Notes: generated from the sequence alone by a model not told the origin. 64,000 nucleotides of DNA from Zygnema cylindricum (GCA_037447655.1 JBBHKE010002009.1:42110-106109); one strand, 5' to 3'. Shown: positions 1-11,412, counted from the first letter of the stretch. Program-made: numbers and translations.

Positions 1-310
1 CTTTCTTTTCCTTTTGGCTACTCTGCTTATTCTTTTCTTTTTGTCTACTCAGTCATATATTCGTTCTCCTCCCTTCTTATTCGTCTCATCGGTTTTCCTT
101 TTCTTTCTTATTGGTTTCGGCCGCTTCTCTTTTCTAGTTCGCCTCATTGCTTTTTCTTTTCTTAGTTCTTTCCTCGCCTTTCCTTTCCTTTCTAATTTGG
201 CTTATCCTGTTTTGTTTTCTATTTCGTCTCCTCGGTTTTCCATTTCTTTCTAATTTGTCTCATACACCTTCCTTTTCTTGATCTTTCTATTGGTTGTTCC
301 ATTCCCGCAG
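1..310 (+). other. Pyrimidine-rich intron tail
   Basis: The + strand is almost entirely T and C, with short repeated blocks such as TTCTTTTC. It ends in a splice-acceptor-like CCCGCAG at 304-310, directly before an exon-like segment. I read it as the 3' part of an intron whose upstream part lies outside the window. The open frame through it is a low-complexity S/F/L product and not a gene. Confidence 0.45.
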
Positions 311-421
311 ATCAACACGAGAGGGCAGCTGAGACTGAGTCGCAAAGCCGTGCTATTGGCTGAAATGCAGCAGATTCCCACAGAGAAAGGACAGGTGGAA
401 GTGTCAGCGGTAGAAGGTTAG
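311..421 (+). CDS. Terminal exon, S1/PNPase-like C-terminus (partial)
   Basis: After the acceptor at 310 the frame reads I-N-T-R-G-Q-L-R-L-S-R-K-A-V-L and continues to a TAG at 419-421, 36 codons in all. The G-Q-L-R-L-S-R-(R/K)-A-(L/V)-L pattern resembles the end of the S1 RNA-binding domain of plant polyribonucleotide nucleotidyltransferase (PNPase), a 3'-5' exoribonuclease/polymerase of plastids and mitochondria. The family match is from memory of that motif. Only this exon is in the window, so the rest of the gene is unseen. The last eight codons do not resemble the family, so the true transcript could splice again near 394. It could also be an unrelated S1 protein. Confidence 0.4.
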   Translation: MNTRGQLRLSRKAVLLAEMQQIPTEKGQVEVSAVEG

Positions 422-870
422 AGGAGAGGGAGAGAGAGAGAGGGAGAGGGAGAGCGAGAGAGAGGGAGTGGGAGAGCAAGAAAGAGCACGGAGAGAGAGG
501 AAGACCATGAATGCGACAGGACCAGCGAAAGTAATGGCAATATAAGGTTAGAGGAGAGCGAGAGGTAGAGGAAGACCATAAATACACCAAATTCTGGGGA
601 AGAAATGACCTACAGAATTCTCGGCTGTAGACAGACAGACAAGAGGAGAGGGCGAGGGAGAGGGGGAGAGGGAAGGTCTCTGCTGGAGAATGTTAGAGAA
701 GAAGGAAAGAGAGGAGGGAGAGGGAGCAAAAGGGGGAGAATGGAAGAGAGGATACGGATGGAGAGAGAGAGGGAAAAAAGAGATGGGAAAAGGATAAGGT
801 GAGAAGGGAATGTCGAGGGAATGATAGCTGCGGTGGACATCAGGAGTAGAAAGTATCTGATGTTCACAAA
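422..870 (+). repeat. Purine-rich (GA)n low-complexity tract
   Basis: The + strand is dominated by GAGAGA/GGGAGA runs, with a partial internal repeat: the 'agaccat(g/a)aat' segments near 501 and 571 each follow similar GA blocks. It may be 3' UTR or downstream DNA of the gene ending at 421. Open frames here encode only R/E/G-rich shadows. Confidence 0.6.
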
Positions 871-1380
871 ATTAAGATTTCGTGTTTTATTCTATTTTTT
901 CTTTTTGTCCTATTTTGCTCAAAGAAAGTTCGTAGTTGACCGTAATTTTATGGTTTCCGGTAGCTCTGAATATCAGGGTTTTTTGGTTACTTTCGAAATG
1001 AGGGAAAATTGCCATTTTTTTATTTGAATGTATTTTTTTTCGATTCATTATTTATGTTTTGTTCCGTGTTTATAAATGATGATATGCTGTTGTCTCTTGG
1101 TTTCTACGTAATGTTTGTACCTATTTGTTTACGGTACAAACCTTACTAGTTTCTGATGAAATCATAAGTTTTCACTTTATTGGGATTGAAATTATATGAA
1201 TATGTCTGTGAAAAACCTAGCTAATATGCTATTAACAACAATCCACAAAATATATGAAATAAGGAAACACTTTTCACAGACGCTGCTACCGTAAGTTTGG
1301 ACCCACGGTGTCTTTGGCCATCAAACTTGGGAAAAAAAAACAAAAAAAAACGTTTGCAATATGTACTCTTATCGATACTA
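871..1380. other. AT-rich spacer, nothing recognised
   Basis: AT-rich sequence with A/T homopolymers (for example near 1330-1350). I see no coding similarity, RNA gene or repeat termini. It ends where similarity to a non-LTR retroelement starts. Confidence 0.5.
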
Positions 1381-2735
1381 GAGGGATAGTCAGTGCAGTT
1401 GCCTTGGTGACTCCACTCTCATCTCTAATTTTTTGGCTAGCGACTCTCCCGCCCTTGCTACTGTTGTCCCTCGTGTTTTGGACAGTGTGCTTGCCTTCCA
1501 ACGGTCCATTTTGGATGTGTCAAGTTCTCTTCCTCATGCTGCTGTCGCGGACATGCCGATTCTTTCCATGGTACGGCATCAGTTGCTACTGTCCAGGAAT
1601 CCACTTCTAATCAGGTTGTTGTCGCCATGAAGACCAAGTTTCTCGAGGCGCTTCCTTTTGATTCTTCGCATCCAGGCTTTCTCACTTATGGTGGCCCCGT
1701 TTCCGGAGATTGGCTATTGGTTACACCTATTTTAACCACCCTCTGTCACTCCTGTTCAATTCACCACGGCCCTCACGGCCCTCAGGTTTCGGCTATCCAC
1801 CTTTGCTTAGCTCTCTTGTTTGCTCGTTTGACCGTGTTTTTGAGCCCGAAGGACTCCATTTGCTTCGTTGCTCCCACGAGGGCTAGTTGATTCAGGCACA
1901 CAACACTATTCGTGACACCATCGCGACTATCACTTTTAAAGGGGGGTTTTTTGTTTGTCGGGAGGTTTCCCATATTATTCCTTCCCATCGGAATCATATT
2001 GTACTACTCGATGGTGCATGTTTCATATTTGCTGACGTTTCGGTGAACCCTACCTGGAATACGGTCGTCAATTAAGCGGCTCGACATATAGGAGTGGCCA
2101 CCAGTGACGTGGCTAGGAAGAAGGAGCGTGATTATGCCCACCGTGATGCTATAGATGGCTTTATTCCGATGGGGGTCGAGATATTTGGTTGTTTGGGTGT
2201 GGCTTTGTGGTCGCTGCTGGTTCGAGCGTCGGGGACTTGGGAGCCCTCCTGCTTCAATCATTCTACTTCTTTCTATCGTAGGCGTTTATCTGTGACTTTA
2301 CTACGACTACAAGCTTCTACCCTCCTTCCATCGTCTATTGCAGTTATGGATTGTCGGCGTGTCTTGAAACTCCCTCCCCGTGCTCCCCCAAGATTTGGGA
2401 CTTATGAGGTTGCTTTTCGTACATTTCTAGTTATGTTACAGTTTGTTTGGGTCATTTCCGTTTTCGCACTCTGTTGAATCTTCCCTCAGGTGTTTGTTAC
2501 TTCTTTTGGTGTCGTTGTTTTACCTCCTTTTTGTGTGAGTTCGTCGCTTTTGCCTTGCTTTTCCTATGTGTGTGTGTTCGTCGCTTTTGCCTCGCTTTTC
2601 CTTTTTGTTTGTATCCCTTCACATGTAGTTTTTGAGTTTTAGCGTCGTTGCCCCTTTTTTTTCCCAATGACTTGGATAGTTTACTATCTAGCTTTTTAAT
2701 AAAGTCAGTTTTTTTTCTTTTTTCTTTTATAAGAC
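1381..2735 (+). pseudogene. 5'-truncated non-LTR retroelement, C-terminal half and 3' tail
   Basis: Broken frames match, in order, the C-terminal half of the element at 57.1-60.1 kb. They carry P-A-L-A-T-V-V-P-R-V-L-D-S-V-L-A-F-Q-R-S (~1440), E-A-L-P-F-D-S-S (~1648), I-Q-A-H-N-T-I-R-D-T-I-A-T-I (~1890) and a 3' ORF section to 2477. The QAH-(N/D)-x-I-(R/C)-(D/N) stretch belongs to the terminal region after the reverse transcriptase, where early-branching non-LTR elements carry a restriction-like endonuclease. That assignment is inference. The copy lacks the reverse transcriptase and has several frameshifts and stops. A T-rich 3' tail with AATAAA near 2697 closes it. It is dead and 5'-truncated, as expected of target-primed insertions. 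Confidence 0.7.
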
Positions 2736-3530
2736 TCGAACCTGTGTTATCTTGTTTTTCTTGGAAATTTGAATCATAGTTGACACCAAAGTGTACGAAG
2801 TGTGTACGAGTTTTATCGTTTGGTTTAACTTTTCATGTTGTACATTAATTTCATCTGCGTAATATCGTCCATAGCAGTGACACAAGGTCATCCTTTCCAG
2901 TGATGTACCTTGAGAAGGTTTTGTTGAAAATCAACATGTACTATTTTTTAGGGTCTCGATATTGGATATATCGAGTTGATATACCAAATCGCCTAAAATC
3001 ATGAAAAATAATATAATATTACAATATTGTTGAAATAGACGTACAATTTGTACACCTAAAATACCCTTTAAATTCTTTGAACTTTTTTGCTAATTATCGA
3101 TGACGTTGCAGTGGCGATATTTTATCCCAAGTTCGATAATTATCAACTCAAGAATTTCCTGATATCACAGTAAACCAAAATGGGGAATACATCATTAGCG
3201 ATTCCGATCGACAAACATCACTACACCGCCCATTGAATAACGTTGAGGAATTATTTATGCTTAATATCGGTTATAAAAGTTTCGGGCAAAGAAAGCTCAT
3301 TTTCTCGTCACACCGTACCTTTCAATTGCTCGCATAAGACAAAAATCCAACGGTCCATCATAGAGTTGGACACTTTTTATTGTTATAAAAATGGTTAAAA
3401 CGCTAATAACGCTGGGAGGTGTATACTAACCATAGCCTATAGGCTTACAGACTTAATAGTGTTAATGTGAAATTATTATATATAATACTACTACTGAAAG
3501 AAGAGATGGCAATCAGAGGTGGCAAATTTT
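2736..3530. other. AT-rich spacer with decayed repeats
   Basis: No gene recognised. Short stretches recall other repeats in the window, such as an 'acaccgcc' TIR-like word at 3221 and 'gatat' rich words like those inside the hAT-type MITEs. Both are too decayed to delimit. Confidence 0.4.
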
Positions 3531-3937
3531 TAGTGTTGTGTATCAATAGTTATTCGTCAATAACCGATATGTAGCTTTTTTTGACCTACCGATAATCGAT
3601 GTATTGGTCCCGCATATTGTATATCAGTAATGGAATTATCACGATAGATTACCGATAAATATCAGGCTCAATCATTATCAAAGAGAACTGTACGGTTCAA
3701 ACTGTTGGTTTGTACTATTTTGTACTAACGTGCGGAACGGATTCTCATACGTGGCATGCCACACTATATAATGTATGAAATATTGTACAATATAGTATAA
3801 AGTAACGCGATATAGTGTACTATATTTTTTTCACTTATCGGCGATAACAAATTTATGGTTCAGGAGCGATATACCGGGACCCCTCACCGTTCGAAAATTG
3901 ATAACTTCGATAAGTTTCGACCCAATACACAACACTG
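3531..3937. mobile_element. hAT-type MITE, short derivative (copy A)
   Basis: It begins TAGTGTTGTGTATC and ends with the near inverse, ...ATACACAACACTG. This is the same terminal sequence as the complete copy at 34555-35446. Flanking 8-mers are CAAATTTT (3523-3530) and CAAAATAT (3938-3945), a 6/8 match compatible with a decayed 8-bp target duplication. It is about 407 bp, under half the length of the complete copy, so it is an internal deletion derivative. There is no coding capacity. Confidence 0.65.
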
Positions 3938-4103
3938 CAAAATATAGGCCACTCTCTTAATTAGTGTTGCTAACGCTTTTCTATGTTTTTGGGCCAAAAA
4001 AAGTTGCAATCTTGTTAGTGTTATTAACTATTATATAATAATATGGAGTCTTTTGTATGTCAAGCCGCCAACCCGACTCTTCTCTATTGGTGAACAGGGT
4101 ACA

Positions 4104-4205
4104 GCAATAGAATGTCTCCAACAATAGAATCTCTCCACTAATATAATGTCTCCAACAATAGAATGTCTCCACCGATAGAATGTCTCCACCAACAGAATGT
4201 CTCCA
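4104..4205. repeat. Short tandem repeat, ~17-18 bp unit
   Basis: About six imperfect units of the form (aa)-tagaatgtctccacc lie head to tail, with variants such as taatgtctcc and tagaatctctcc. The array abuts a fragment of non-LTR retroelement. It may have grown from that element's sequence or at its truncation point. Confidence 0.75.
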
Positions 4206-4400
4206 GAAGCGGGAGCAACACGTGCCGTCGATAGTAAACCCAAACCACGAGTAGAGACAAGAAAAGAGGCTTGAAGACAAGATATAAACCCAAAATCGCA
4301 ACTAAAAGCCCCGCGACCTAACAAATTGTGAAGAACGTCCATGGGGCGATCATCAAAGGCAAAGAGGGAGGAGGCAAACGTTGGGAGTCCTTTAAAAAAC
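4204..4400 (-). pseudogene. Fragment of the same non-LTR retroelement family
   Basis: The - strand reads M-D-V-L-H-N-L-L-G-R-G-A-F and then G-L-G-L-L-S-T-A-R-V-A. This is colinear with 58.45-58.65 kb (- strand), where the matching words are M-D-V-L-H-T-L-L-G-R-G-A-F and G-L-G-L-L-S-T-A-R-V-A. Only about 60 codons survive, between a tandem repeat and unrelated DNA. It is a third, very short copy of this family in the window. Confidence 0.7.
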
Positions 4401-4560
4401 CTAATATTGTATCTTTGTTCCTTTTTGAATGTTGAACTGATTTTAGGTTCGCCTCGGATAAGGGGTATTAAGGTGTCATTGTACGGGCACGCCAAATCCG
4501 TTTTTTCACTATTGTAATTCAGTGAGAAAGTAGGCGCCACACTTTTATTTTCATGTGGTG

Positions 4561-4790
4561 GTCACAGTTTTGTTAGCGTAAAAGTTGGCCGACCGTGTGG
4601 ATTGTTGATTTTTTTTTACGGTCGTCGTTCACTTCGCAGCAAAATTTTAACAGGTTCATTACACATTTTCGCAAGTCAAAGCTCTTCAACGGATTGCCCA
4701 TCAAATCACAGCTCAGACAGTACCAAATTTCAAATTTTGTACTAATGCGTACATATACTATAGTATTTTGTACCAGTTAATCATTTCCCT
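4561..4790 (+). repeat. Dispersed repeat R (copy 1)
   Basis: This segment shares its word order with 29558-29740 and 33690-33900 on the + strand and with 20480-20696 on the - strand. The order is a 'gtggtcgc.gttttgtta' start, a 'gccg..cgtgtg(g/a)attg' core, an 'acggtcg.cgttc.c' word and an 'ac(c/g)gtcaaat.' end. It has no coding content. It is probably part of a larger transposon whose termini I could not fix. Confidence 0.55.
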
Positions 4791-4867
4791 AAAAATATTA
4801 CGTACATTTTGAAAAGTACAAAGTTTGGGCTTCATTGTGGTTTCTTGTTATGCATAACCGCAATTTG

Positions 4868-5453
4868 TAGTGTTGTGTATCGGTAAGGATTTGTCGATAA
4901 TCGATATGGGCCTTTTTTCGACTAGCAGAAAATCGATATATCGTTATCGGCGTTATCGCCGATAAATAACCGATATTTATCGGTTATTATTGGCGATAAC
5001 ACCGATACCGATAACTATCGGCGATATTTGTATGGACCGTACAGATAAAAGTCGGCATGTACAGTCAACTCTACGTGTTATTCCACAAACGCGCCGCGGA
5101 CCCCTTTCCCCCCAATTTCGGTATAAAATCGTGATATTTCCTTCATTATTTATAATTTAAGGGGGTTTTACTTGGGTACCCCTTCCAGAATGTCCTTTTG
5201 ATTGTTATTTTTTTATAAATGGTAGTTAATGGCGGTAGTCTGACAGATTTGTTCGTCTGTTCTTCTGGTTTTCCAAAAAGTTAGATTTTACAAATTTACA
5301 ATGTAATTTATTTATTTTCGTTTCTTTACTATAATTTTAGAACTATAAAGTATTATTTTAAATTTGTCAACGTTTATGTGCGGCGCTATCCGTAATAAAT
5401 TTCACTTAAACAGCGTACGGAACAAATTGTTACACGTGGCATATGTATCAGTA
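4868..5453. mobile_element. hAT-type MITE copy B, left half (split by gypsy)
   Basis: It starts TAGTGTTGTGTATCGG and contains the same palindromic CGATA/TATCG-rich interior as 34555-35446. The match stops in the middle at 5453 and resumes at 20105, after the gypsy element. The 8-mer before it, GCAATTTG (4860-4867), matches ACAATTTG (20307-20314) after the right half at 7 of 8 positions, which supports an 8-bp duplication. Confidence 0.8.
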
Positions 5454-6411
5454 ATAGTGGACCGAACTTGGTCGTAAATAGGTATTTAAGGGTTACAAAT
5501 ATAAAGTTATTAATTTGGTAGATGTTCGCGAAAGAATCTCGCAATTTGGAGTTTTATTTCAAAAGATATAGTGATGGGTGTATTTAGGTGACCGAGCGAG
5601 GTCAAACTAACAAGTGGGTATCATTGTAACGGGTTAAAGGTCAAAAGTGGCCGCAGAATTTCAGGCGTATGTTTATAAAGAACTAATAGTCGTTTAGTAC
5701 ATATGATGGTTCGTTTCGTACGATCTTTAGTACAAAACGTCCATAAGTTAAAATTTGTAAATTTCGTAGGTAGTTTCGAGTGTAAAATTTGTGATGCGCA
5801 AACGTGCGAAGTCGCGTTTCAATTCGCGCGCACTTTTGAACGTAAATGTTACGTAGTAAAATGTAGCGTTTCATTGGTTAGAAAATGCTACGTAGTTAGT
5901 GGGAGATTTCACACGCTTTTGCATTGGTCAGTCTGGGTCCTAACTGATCAATGATTAGCCCAGGTAAAACCTATTCAACGGAGCGTTGACTCTCGCTTCG
6001 CTAGTCCAGGGCGATGATGTATAAATAGGGAAGTCTAAGAAAAGAGTAAGGATCTTTTCCTTTGGAAATGTTTGTGGAAATTCTGACTGATCTTGGTCTT
6101 GAGCGATTAAAACCAAATTGGAGCAATGGCATTTTTGCACAGAAATCTCTTACAAACTAAGTATTATTTTAGTAGTTAAGAGATACAATATTTAAGAGTG
6201 GAGAGTAGTGGAAAATACTTTAATTAGAAGTTTTGAGCCACGAGGGCAAGAGACCAAGCTAATGTTATGTGGACAGAAACCTCTTCTACTTTAAAGTTTA
6301 TCCTTATGTGAGTGTTTTCCAATGTGGATGTGTATTTTCCAATCTCTGGAATATGTGGTTGAAATTGGTTGTAGTAACGAGATTTTATGAGAGGTACGAA
6401 ATCCTGTCACA
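5454..6411 (+). repeat. Gypsy 5' LTR
   Basis: It starts TGTATCAGTAATAG and ends ...CTGTCACA, and it aligns along its whole length with 19137-20104. A TATAAATA at 6020-6027 is a plausible U3 promoter element. The equivalent site in the 3' LTR reads GATAAATA. The two LTRs differ by many substitutions and small indels, so the insertion is old. Confidence 0.85.
6020..6027 (+). promoter_or_regulatory. TATA box of gypsy 5' LTR
   Basis: TATAAATA followed by GGG lies about two thirds into the LTR, where a U3 promoter is expected. The sister LTR carries the altered GATAAATA (19713-19720). Confidence 0.45.
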
Positions 6412-6413
6412 TA

Positions 6414-6431
6414 TGGTATCGGAGCTTTGGT
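6414..6431 (+). other. Primer-binding site of gypsy element
   Basis: TGGTATCGGAGC begins two bases after the LTR end. This is the classical plant site complementary to the 3' end of initiator tRNA-Met (usual form TGGTATCAGAGC) with one change. It fixes the 5' LTR boundary and the + orientation. Confidence 0.8.
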
Positions 6432-6555
6432 TAGAAACCGGGAGAAGCTTGCTCACCCGAAAATCGACTGCCTTGACTGGTGGGGTGTTCTGACCTGTGT
6501 CGGTGGAACCACAATATGAGTGGTAAGGGATTGGAGGGAAACTAAGTGGCCGCTG

Positions 6556-7201
6556 TGTTGTTTTTAGGCGATCTCGGGCGATATTATGTACGGATATCGC
6601 AGCGCCGATATTATGTACGGAAATCAGATGGCCGATATTGTACGAACGGCAGGATCGAATCGTACGTAATCGAGTATCGATTCAATGACACACAATTTTC
6701 AGCGAAAATACTGACGCAACTTTGGGCGCGGCCACCGACGGCTCACACTGAGTATTTTGGCGTGTAGCGTTTGGACCATATCGTGCACACATTTCACATG
6801 CAGATTGGAGTGCACATGTACAAATAGCAAGCATTCCACATGAAGAGATTATCTCTCACACACATCATATCAAAGGATATCAAGATTGTTTAGGCAATAG
6901 TGTTTTAACACCTTATTCATAGAAAACATCATTGTACAAAGATCAAAGAGATTAGACGAATAGTCATACGAGGAGAATCCATCTTAATAAGATAGAAAAT
7001 GTCTTTGAGACAATTGTAATACCTACTTCTATAATTCCATTAAAAGTTGTTTAAACCTGCCTGTTTATTTGACAACATCTATTTCTACTCCCATCTCTAA
7101 ACCCTTTGTGAGTCACATAACAACACCCCTTCTAGTGTATGTTATAGGCTTATCTACTTTAGCCCTCGACCAAGGGCTAAGGTGGGCACCTAAAACTAAT
7201 A
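6556..7201 (+). repeat. 5' LTR of nested copia-like element
   Basis: It starts TGTTGTTTTTAGGCG and ends ...AAAACTAATA, matching 11413-12058 almost base for base apart from scattered substitutions. It contains two tandem words, 'gatattatgtacgga', near 6585 and 6610. The terminal TA in place of CA occurs in both LTRs. Confidence 0.85.
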
Positions 7202-7440
7202 GGTTATGGGCCCACTATAATAATGGTGCCCCGTGTGTCTTCAAGGTCCCTAGAGTAGAGGAGTCGAGGGCAGGCGAATCCGAGCAATGTGTCCACAACG
7301 AGGTCACTTCCGATTCCTGCAAAAGTTGCAAAGGCAGCAAACAGAAAACCTGATCAGCAAACAGAAAACCTAATCTTAATGGTTTCATCGGAAACCAGGC
7401 CTCTCAGACAAAAGACCAAACATTCAGTTAAGGAGAGATC

Positions 7441-7902
7441 ATGAGGGACCATGTCAACAAAATGGGAAGGTCAAAGGGGATAGAGGAGACAGAACGGAAA
7501 GCAACAAAGAGCTCAGGAAGTGCGAGGGATGATCACAACTCAGTCGCATGCACAGAGGAGCAGATCACACCCACATGGTCTAAGAAGACCGAGCTAACAA
7601 AGAATATCCTTCAGACATCCCACAAAGATGGAACACCCATCGAACCATACATCACTCACTATTCTTACCTCATAGACCAAGCAAAGTCAGCAGGCATAGT
7701 CTTCTCAATGGCCACGCAAATTTGTTGGTTGATTCTCTCACTACCAAAGCAGTTCGCAGATATCATCACCTGGTTGGAGGAGCAGAACGCGGAACAGTGG
7801 GAGTGGAACCAAGTGGTGGAGTTGTTGCTGATATCGAATCCAGCACAACAAACGTGTTCGAAGTCGACACACACTCTAATGGCTCCTACAGTTCACATGT
7901 AA
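7441..7902 (+). pseudogene. Copia-type gag (UBN2-like) fragment
   Basis: This 153-codon frame contains Y-L-I-D-Q-A-K-S-A-G, then L-I-L-S-L-P-K-Q-F-A-D-I-I-T-W-L. That is the helix-loop-helix pattern of Ty1/copia capsid domains (UBN2 family), whose usual form is an LLxSLP-x-x-(Y/F)-x-x-(F/I/V) motif. The N-terminal ~50 residues are charged and not recognisable. No zinc knuckle follows in the same frame, although the other frames stay open to ~8039. Capsid proteins package element RNA. Here the domain is truncated and probably relic. Confidence 0.55.
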
Positions 7903-9048
7903 GTGAGACAAAAGGAGAAGACAGGGTTAGTGAGTCACAATTGAGTGACAATCGGAGGGAGAAGGCATGCATCAAGCACAAGGATTCTAACTTCATGCAG
8001 GTACAAAGCGTCCAACACAAAGAGATAGGAGACAGCTAAGGCGACGAGCAAGGTAAATCGAAAACTCAGCAAGGCTGCTGCGACGCAAACTCCACAAAAT
8101 AGATCAGGACAGGTGCGGGCGGAATTGCTTACCAAGCAAAGGGTGCAAAGATTTGCCAGCAGGTTGCAAAAGAAAAGAATAATATCCGTGGCATCGAAGC
8201 CACAATAACGGATGGCTCCAACCGAGCCAAATGGGTGCAACCGATAGATCTGCAAGAAAATAGCCGAAAATTCAGCACCAAACAGGAACTGATGGACAAG
8301 GACGCAAGGCATTTCAAAGAAAAACTAAAACAAGGACGCAAGGCATTTCAAAGAAAAACTAAAACCGCAAGCAGTGAGTAATTAGACAAGGAGCAAAAAA
8401 TCAGATTTCATGCTCATGACTAACAATCTATAGGTATTTCAAAACACTGCAGGAGATCAAAAAAATGGGAGGGACAAGGAAAGAGGAGAGAGTGGGAGAC
8501 ACTCACATGGGGTCGGCCGAGCGATCAGCAACGTGCAAATCTGCGTATTTCAAGTGTCACAAACCGATCTGACCACTCAAAAATCCACCTCCACATTCAA
8601 ATTCTGGCAAGGAATCATGCCTCACGAGAGGATTTGAACTCAACAACCTGTCACTAGGAAAGTCAAGCCGAAGAAAGAAAAAGTCCAATAAAGGAACAGA
8701 AAAATCCAGAACAAACATCGGACAGATTGACACAAGAGGTGAAGATGGAAGTCATACGTATGGAGTTAGATTTCAAAAAGAGAGCACAACAGGGATCCCC
8801 ACAAAAATTAGCGTGGACACTCACCAATCAGTTGGCACAGGAATCCACGGAAGCGTGGGAAACATAGAAGAGAGATGCAGCCATAGGGTTGTACCAACGG
8901 TCATGTGGCTATGAGGGGCAGCATCACCCACAGCAGAAATGCTAATCTGCAAAATGGAAAGTGACAAAGAGGTTAGAAGCAAAATCCAGCAAGGAAGGTA
9001 AAACATGGGGGCACATCGAGGGGCAAAGAGGGAACACAGGGAATCGGG
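7903..9048 (+). other. Purine-rich internal region of nested element
   Basis: A-rich, G-rich + strand without stable similarity to any family. A duplicated 'acaaggacgcaaggcatttcaaagaaaaactaaaac' segment lies at ~8297-8365. I see no pol domains on either strand. Confidence 0.5.
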
Positions 9049-9807
9049 GTGCAACCGTCAACAAGCATGATAGATGATTCAGATGGTAACAAGCTCAAGC
9101 TCATCATCAAAGACAACAAGGAGAGCGGAAAGGGGAGCAGCATCAGTAAGGAAGTCGAATCCTCACTAAAGAGGGAAATGACGACAAAACGCTCCACAGA
9201 TCAAACACCACCCTCAAAAACCAAGAGTTCGGAGTCGACCTCATCACTCGCCATCACAAACCTCATAGTTGGACAAGACCCAAGTGTCGAAGAGGACAAA
9301 GGTCCTACAAAACCATGGAGAGAGGAGTTACGAATCATTAAAAATGAAACTAACACACCAAAGGTAGAAGTGTTAGTGTTAACCAAAATTGGAACTAACA
9401 CAAAGGAATTCAGATTAGAGGTTGACACTAGATGTAGATCTAAGGCAGCCACAGAAAAAGGAAAATCTGAATTAAAATCGATTATGGCCATTTCAAGGAC
9501 TAAGAAACTGCGCATAACAAACGAGGGGACAGGTGGGAAATTACCATCTGATAACTCAAGCGAGGAGGAGCCGAGAAGCGAGCAGGATGCCGGAGCATTC
9601 AAATACTCCGTTGAGACCTCCAGGAAAGAAGACATCACATGTCCTCACATCGAAGGAAAAGATGGAAAATCTGCAAACAAAAGAGGAGAAAATGAGGGGT
9701 CAGAAATGGAGGCAGAAATTGTCGTCACAACAATTGCAAAAAAGAACTCAGTTGAAGCAAAGGAAGGAGTTTCAACAAAAGAAAATTTTGCAAAACTCCA
9801 GAGATAA
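9049..9807 (+). CDS. Hypothetical K/E/S-rich ORF in nested element
   Basis: This 252-codon open frame runs from ATG at 9049 to TAA at 9805-9807. It is rich in Lys, Glu, Ser and Thr with no hydrophobic core or zinc motif, and looks disordered. I do not recognise it. The frame's length may only reflect A-rich composition, since T-poor sequence seldom makes stop codons. It lies in the region where an autonomous copia element would encode pol, but no pol motif is present. Confidence 0.25.
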   Translation: MQPSTSMIDDSDGNKLKLIIKDNKESGKGSSISKEVESSLKREMTTKRSTDQTPPSKTKSSESTSSLAITNLIVGQDPSVEEDKGPTKPWREELRIIKNETNTPKVEVLVLTKIGTNTKEFRLEVDTRCRSKAATEKGKSELKSIMAISRTKKLRITNEGTGGKLPSDNSSEEEPRSEQDAGAFKYSVETSRKEDITCPHIEGKDGKSANKRGENEGSEMEAEIVVTTIAKKNSVEAKEGVSTKENFAKLQR

Positions 9808-11412
9808 CACTTACCCTTCAATCTATCTCAGGCATCCCTGCAGAAAAAGATTGCAAGCAGAAATTGGACGATTTCACCGGAGCTCATCAAGAGGGAGCCG
9901 AGAATCTGGCAACAGTGGGAGTACACATCGAGTAAACATCCCGAATCGAGTCTAATCCACCAAGAAAAGCGACCAAATCTGCACAAAAAGGCAACATGTC
10001 AAAAATTCAAGCTAAAAAAATTCTATGGACCTACAAGGAGGTATTGCTAACCCTAAACATCAATACGATAGGTAATGAAGACTTTCAAAGGAGAGAGAAA
10101 AGAGACTTACCAAAATTTGGGAGAAAAAATAGCCTAGCCACATCTCCATGTTCATGGATTCGGGCAACTGTCGAAGTTTAGCCGGTCATACAACCCATGG
10201 AAGAGAACCCGCAAAGAAAATCACAGCGGAAGGCTTCAGTGTGTTAAAAGGAGTTCACAAAGAAAAACTAGCATGTGTGTTTGAATTTGGACCCTACTGG
10301 AAACCTCAAATTGCAGGAGCAGCAACAGAAAAAGAGAAGCACGACCTCATTTCAATAAACAAAATGAGAAACGGAAATCAGAAGCTTAAAGATGGAACCT
10401 CATCAAGAAGCAAGAAAGTAGTTCTTACCTCAAGAATCCGGGAGACAAGCAGGGAGAAGCCTCAGGTCTCCGCCAGAGGAAGGCCACCACACAGGATGCG
10501 CAACTGAAAGCGTGGATGGGAAAAAGGGGAAGAAGTTCCAAAACCCTAAGTTCCTTAACAAACACATATTTCAAAGATTACTAGGGGAAGAAAATTTGAC
10601 AAACAACTTTGAGGGAAAATAAATCCTAAGTCAGGAAAATACTCTAAGTCATGACAGTCTAAGGGATAGAGGAAGTCTAAACTATAACATCCTACTCTAT
10701 GACAAAAAGCAGAGGACTTAAAAGAATTCAGAAAAAAAGAGTTTAAGAAAATAAAGTTGAAACATAAAAGTACTTAGCGCCTCCTGCTATATGGATGCGA
10801 CAAAGGCAGTTGTACAGGTACCTTTGTGAGCGAGCGATGATGGCGCGATCAAAAAAGAAGGTTGCACAATTCGAACGACGTAATCGCGACCACATGTTCA
10901 AGCATCGAACGATCGAAATTTGTCGAGCGACGACAAATTCATCACGCGACGCTCACGAACAAAAATTTGACCATGCGACAATTTGTGACATTGAAATCGG
11001 TTCACTCCAGGACAGTGAAATCGACGGTTCCGGTTCACCGAAAATTACCCGAATCCTGAATTTGGAGGATCGCACGAACGAAGAGGATTACACGTCACGT
11101 AATCTTAATGATGAGTCAGTAACAAAGGGCAAGGTCGCCAGCGGCGCAATCCTTTTGTACGGCGCACGACTCATTTCGGTCCACGTACGACCAGAAAGGA
11201 TCCTAAGGACCACAGGTGGTCCCAACGGACAAAAATATTGCGTAAAACAAAATCTGCCAAATACCAACGAAAACGCTGATTTTCTTGATTATACGAGGGT
11301 ACAGATTGTACGGAAATTATTACGCACGTACAATACCACTGAAGCGCCAAGCAATTATTGATTCGACAAAATCGATGAGTACGGCAAATATCGACACGAG
11401 CTCGAGTGGGAG
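9808..11412 (+). other. 3' internal region of nested element
   Basis: A-rich sequence to ~10750, then CG/GTACG-richer sequence with a 188-codon frame (10795-11361) that I do not recognise. The region ends in the polypurine-type CTCGAGTGGGAG at 11401-11412, immediately before the 3' LTR. Confidence 0.45.

Noticed and set aside
14-867. Open frames at the window start (79-92 codons)
   Set aside because: They arise from T/C-rich or G/A-rich low-complexity sequence. Only 311-421 has a motif supporting an exon.
4104-4205. CRISPR-like array
   Set aside because: Units are imperfect and contiguous with no spacers, in a plant nuclear context. It is a simple tandem repeat.
8625-8680. tRNA-like words ('ggatttgaactc...') here and near 22910-22965 and 63770-63830
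   Set aside because: They recall the complement of a tRNA T-arm, but no cloverleaf with matching stems can be drawn. They lie in retroelement-derived sequence.
9201-9638. 145-codon - strand frame
   Set aside because: Antisense of the A-rich frame at 9049-9807. It has no family similarity.
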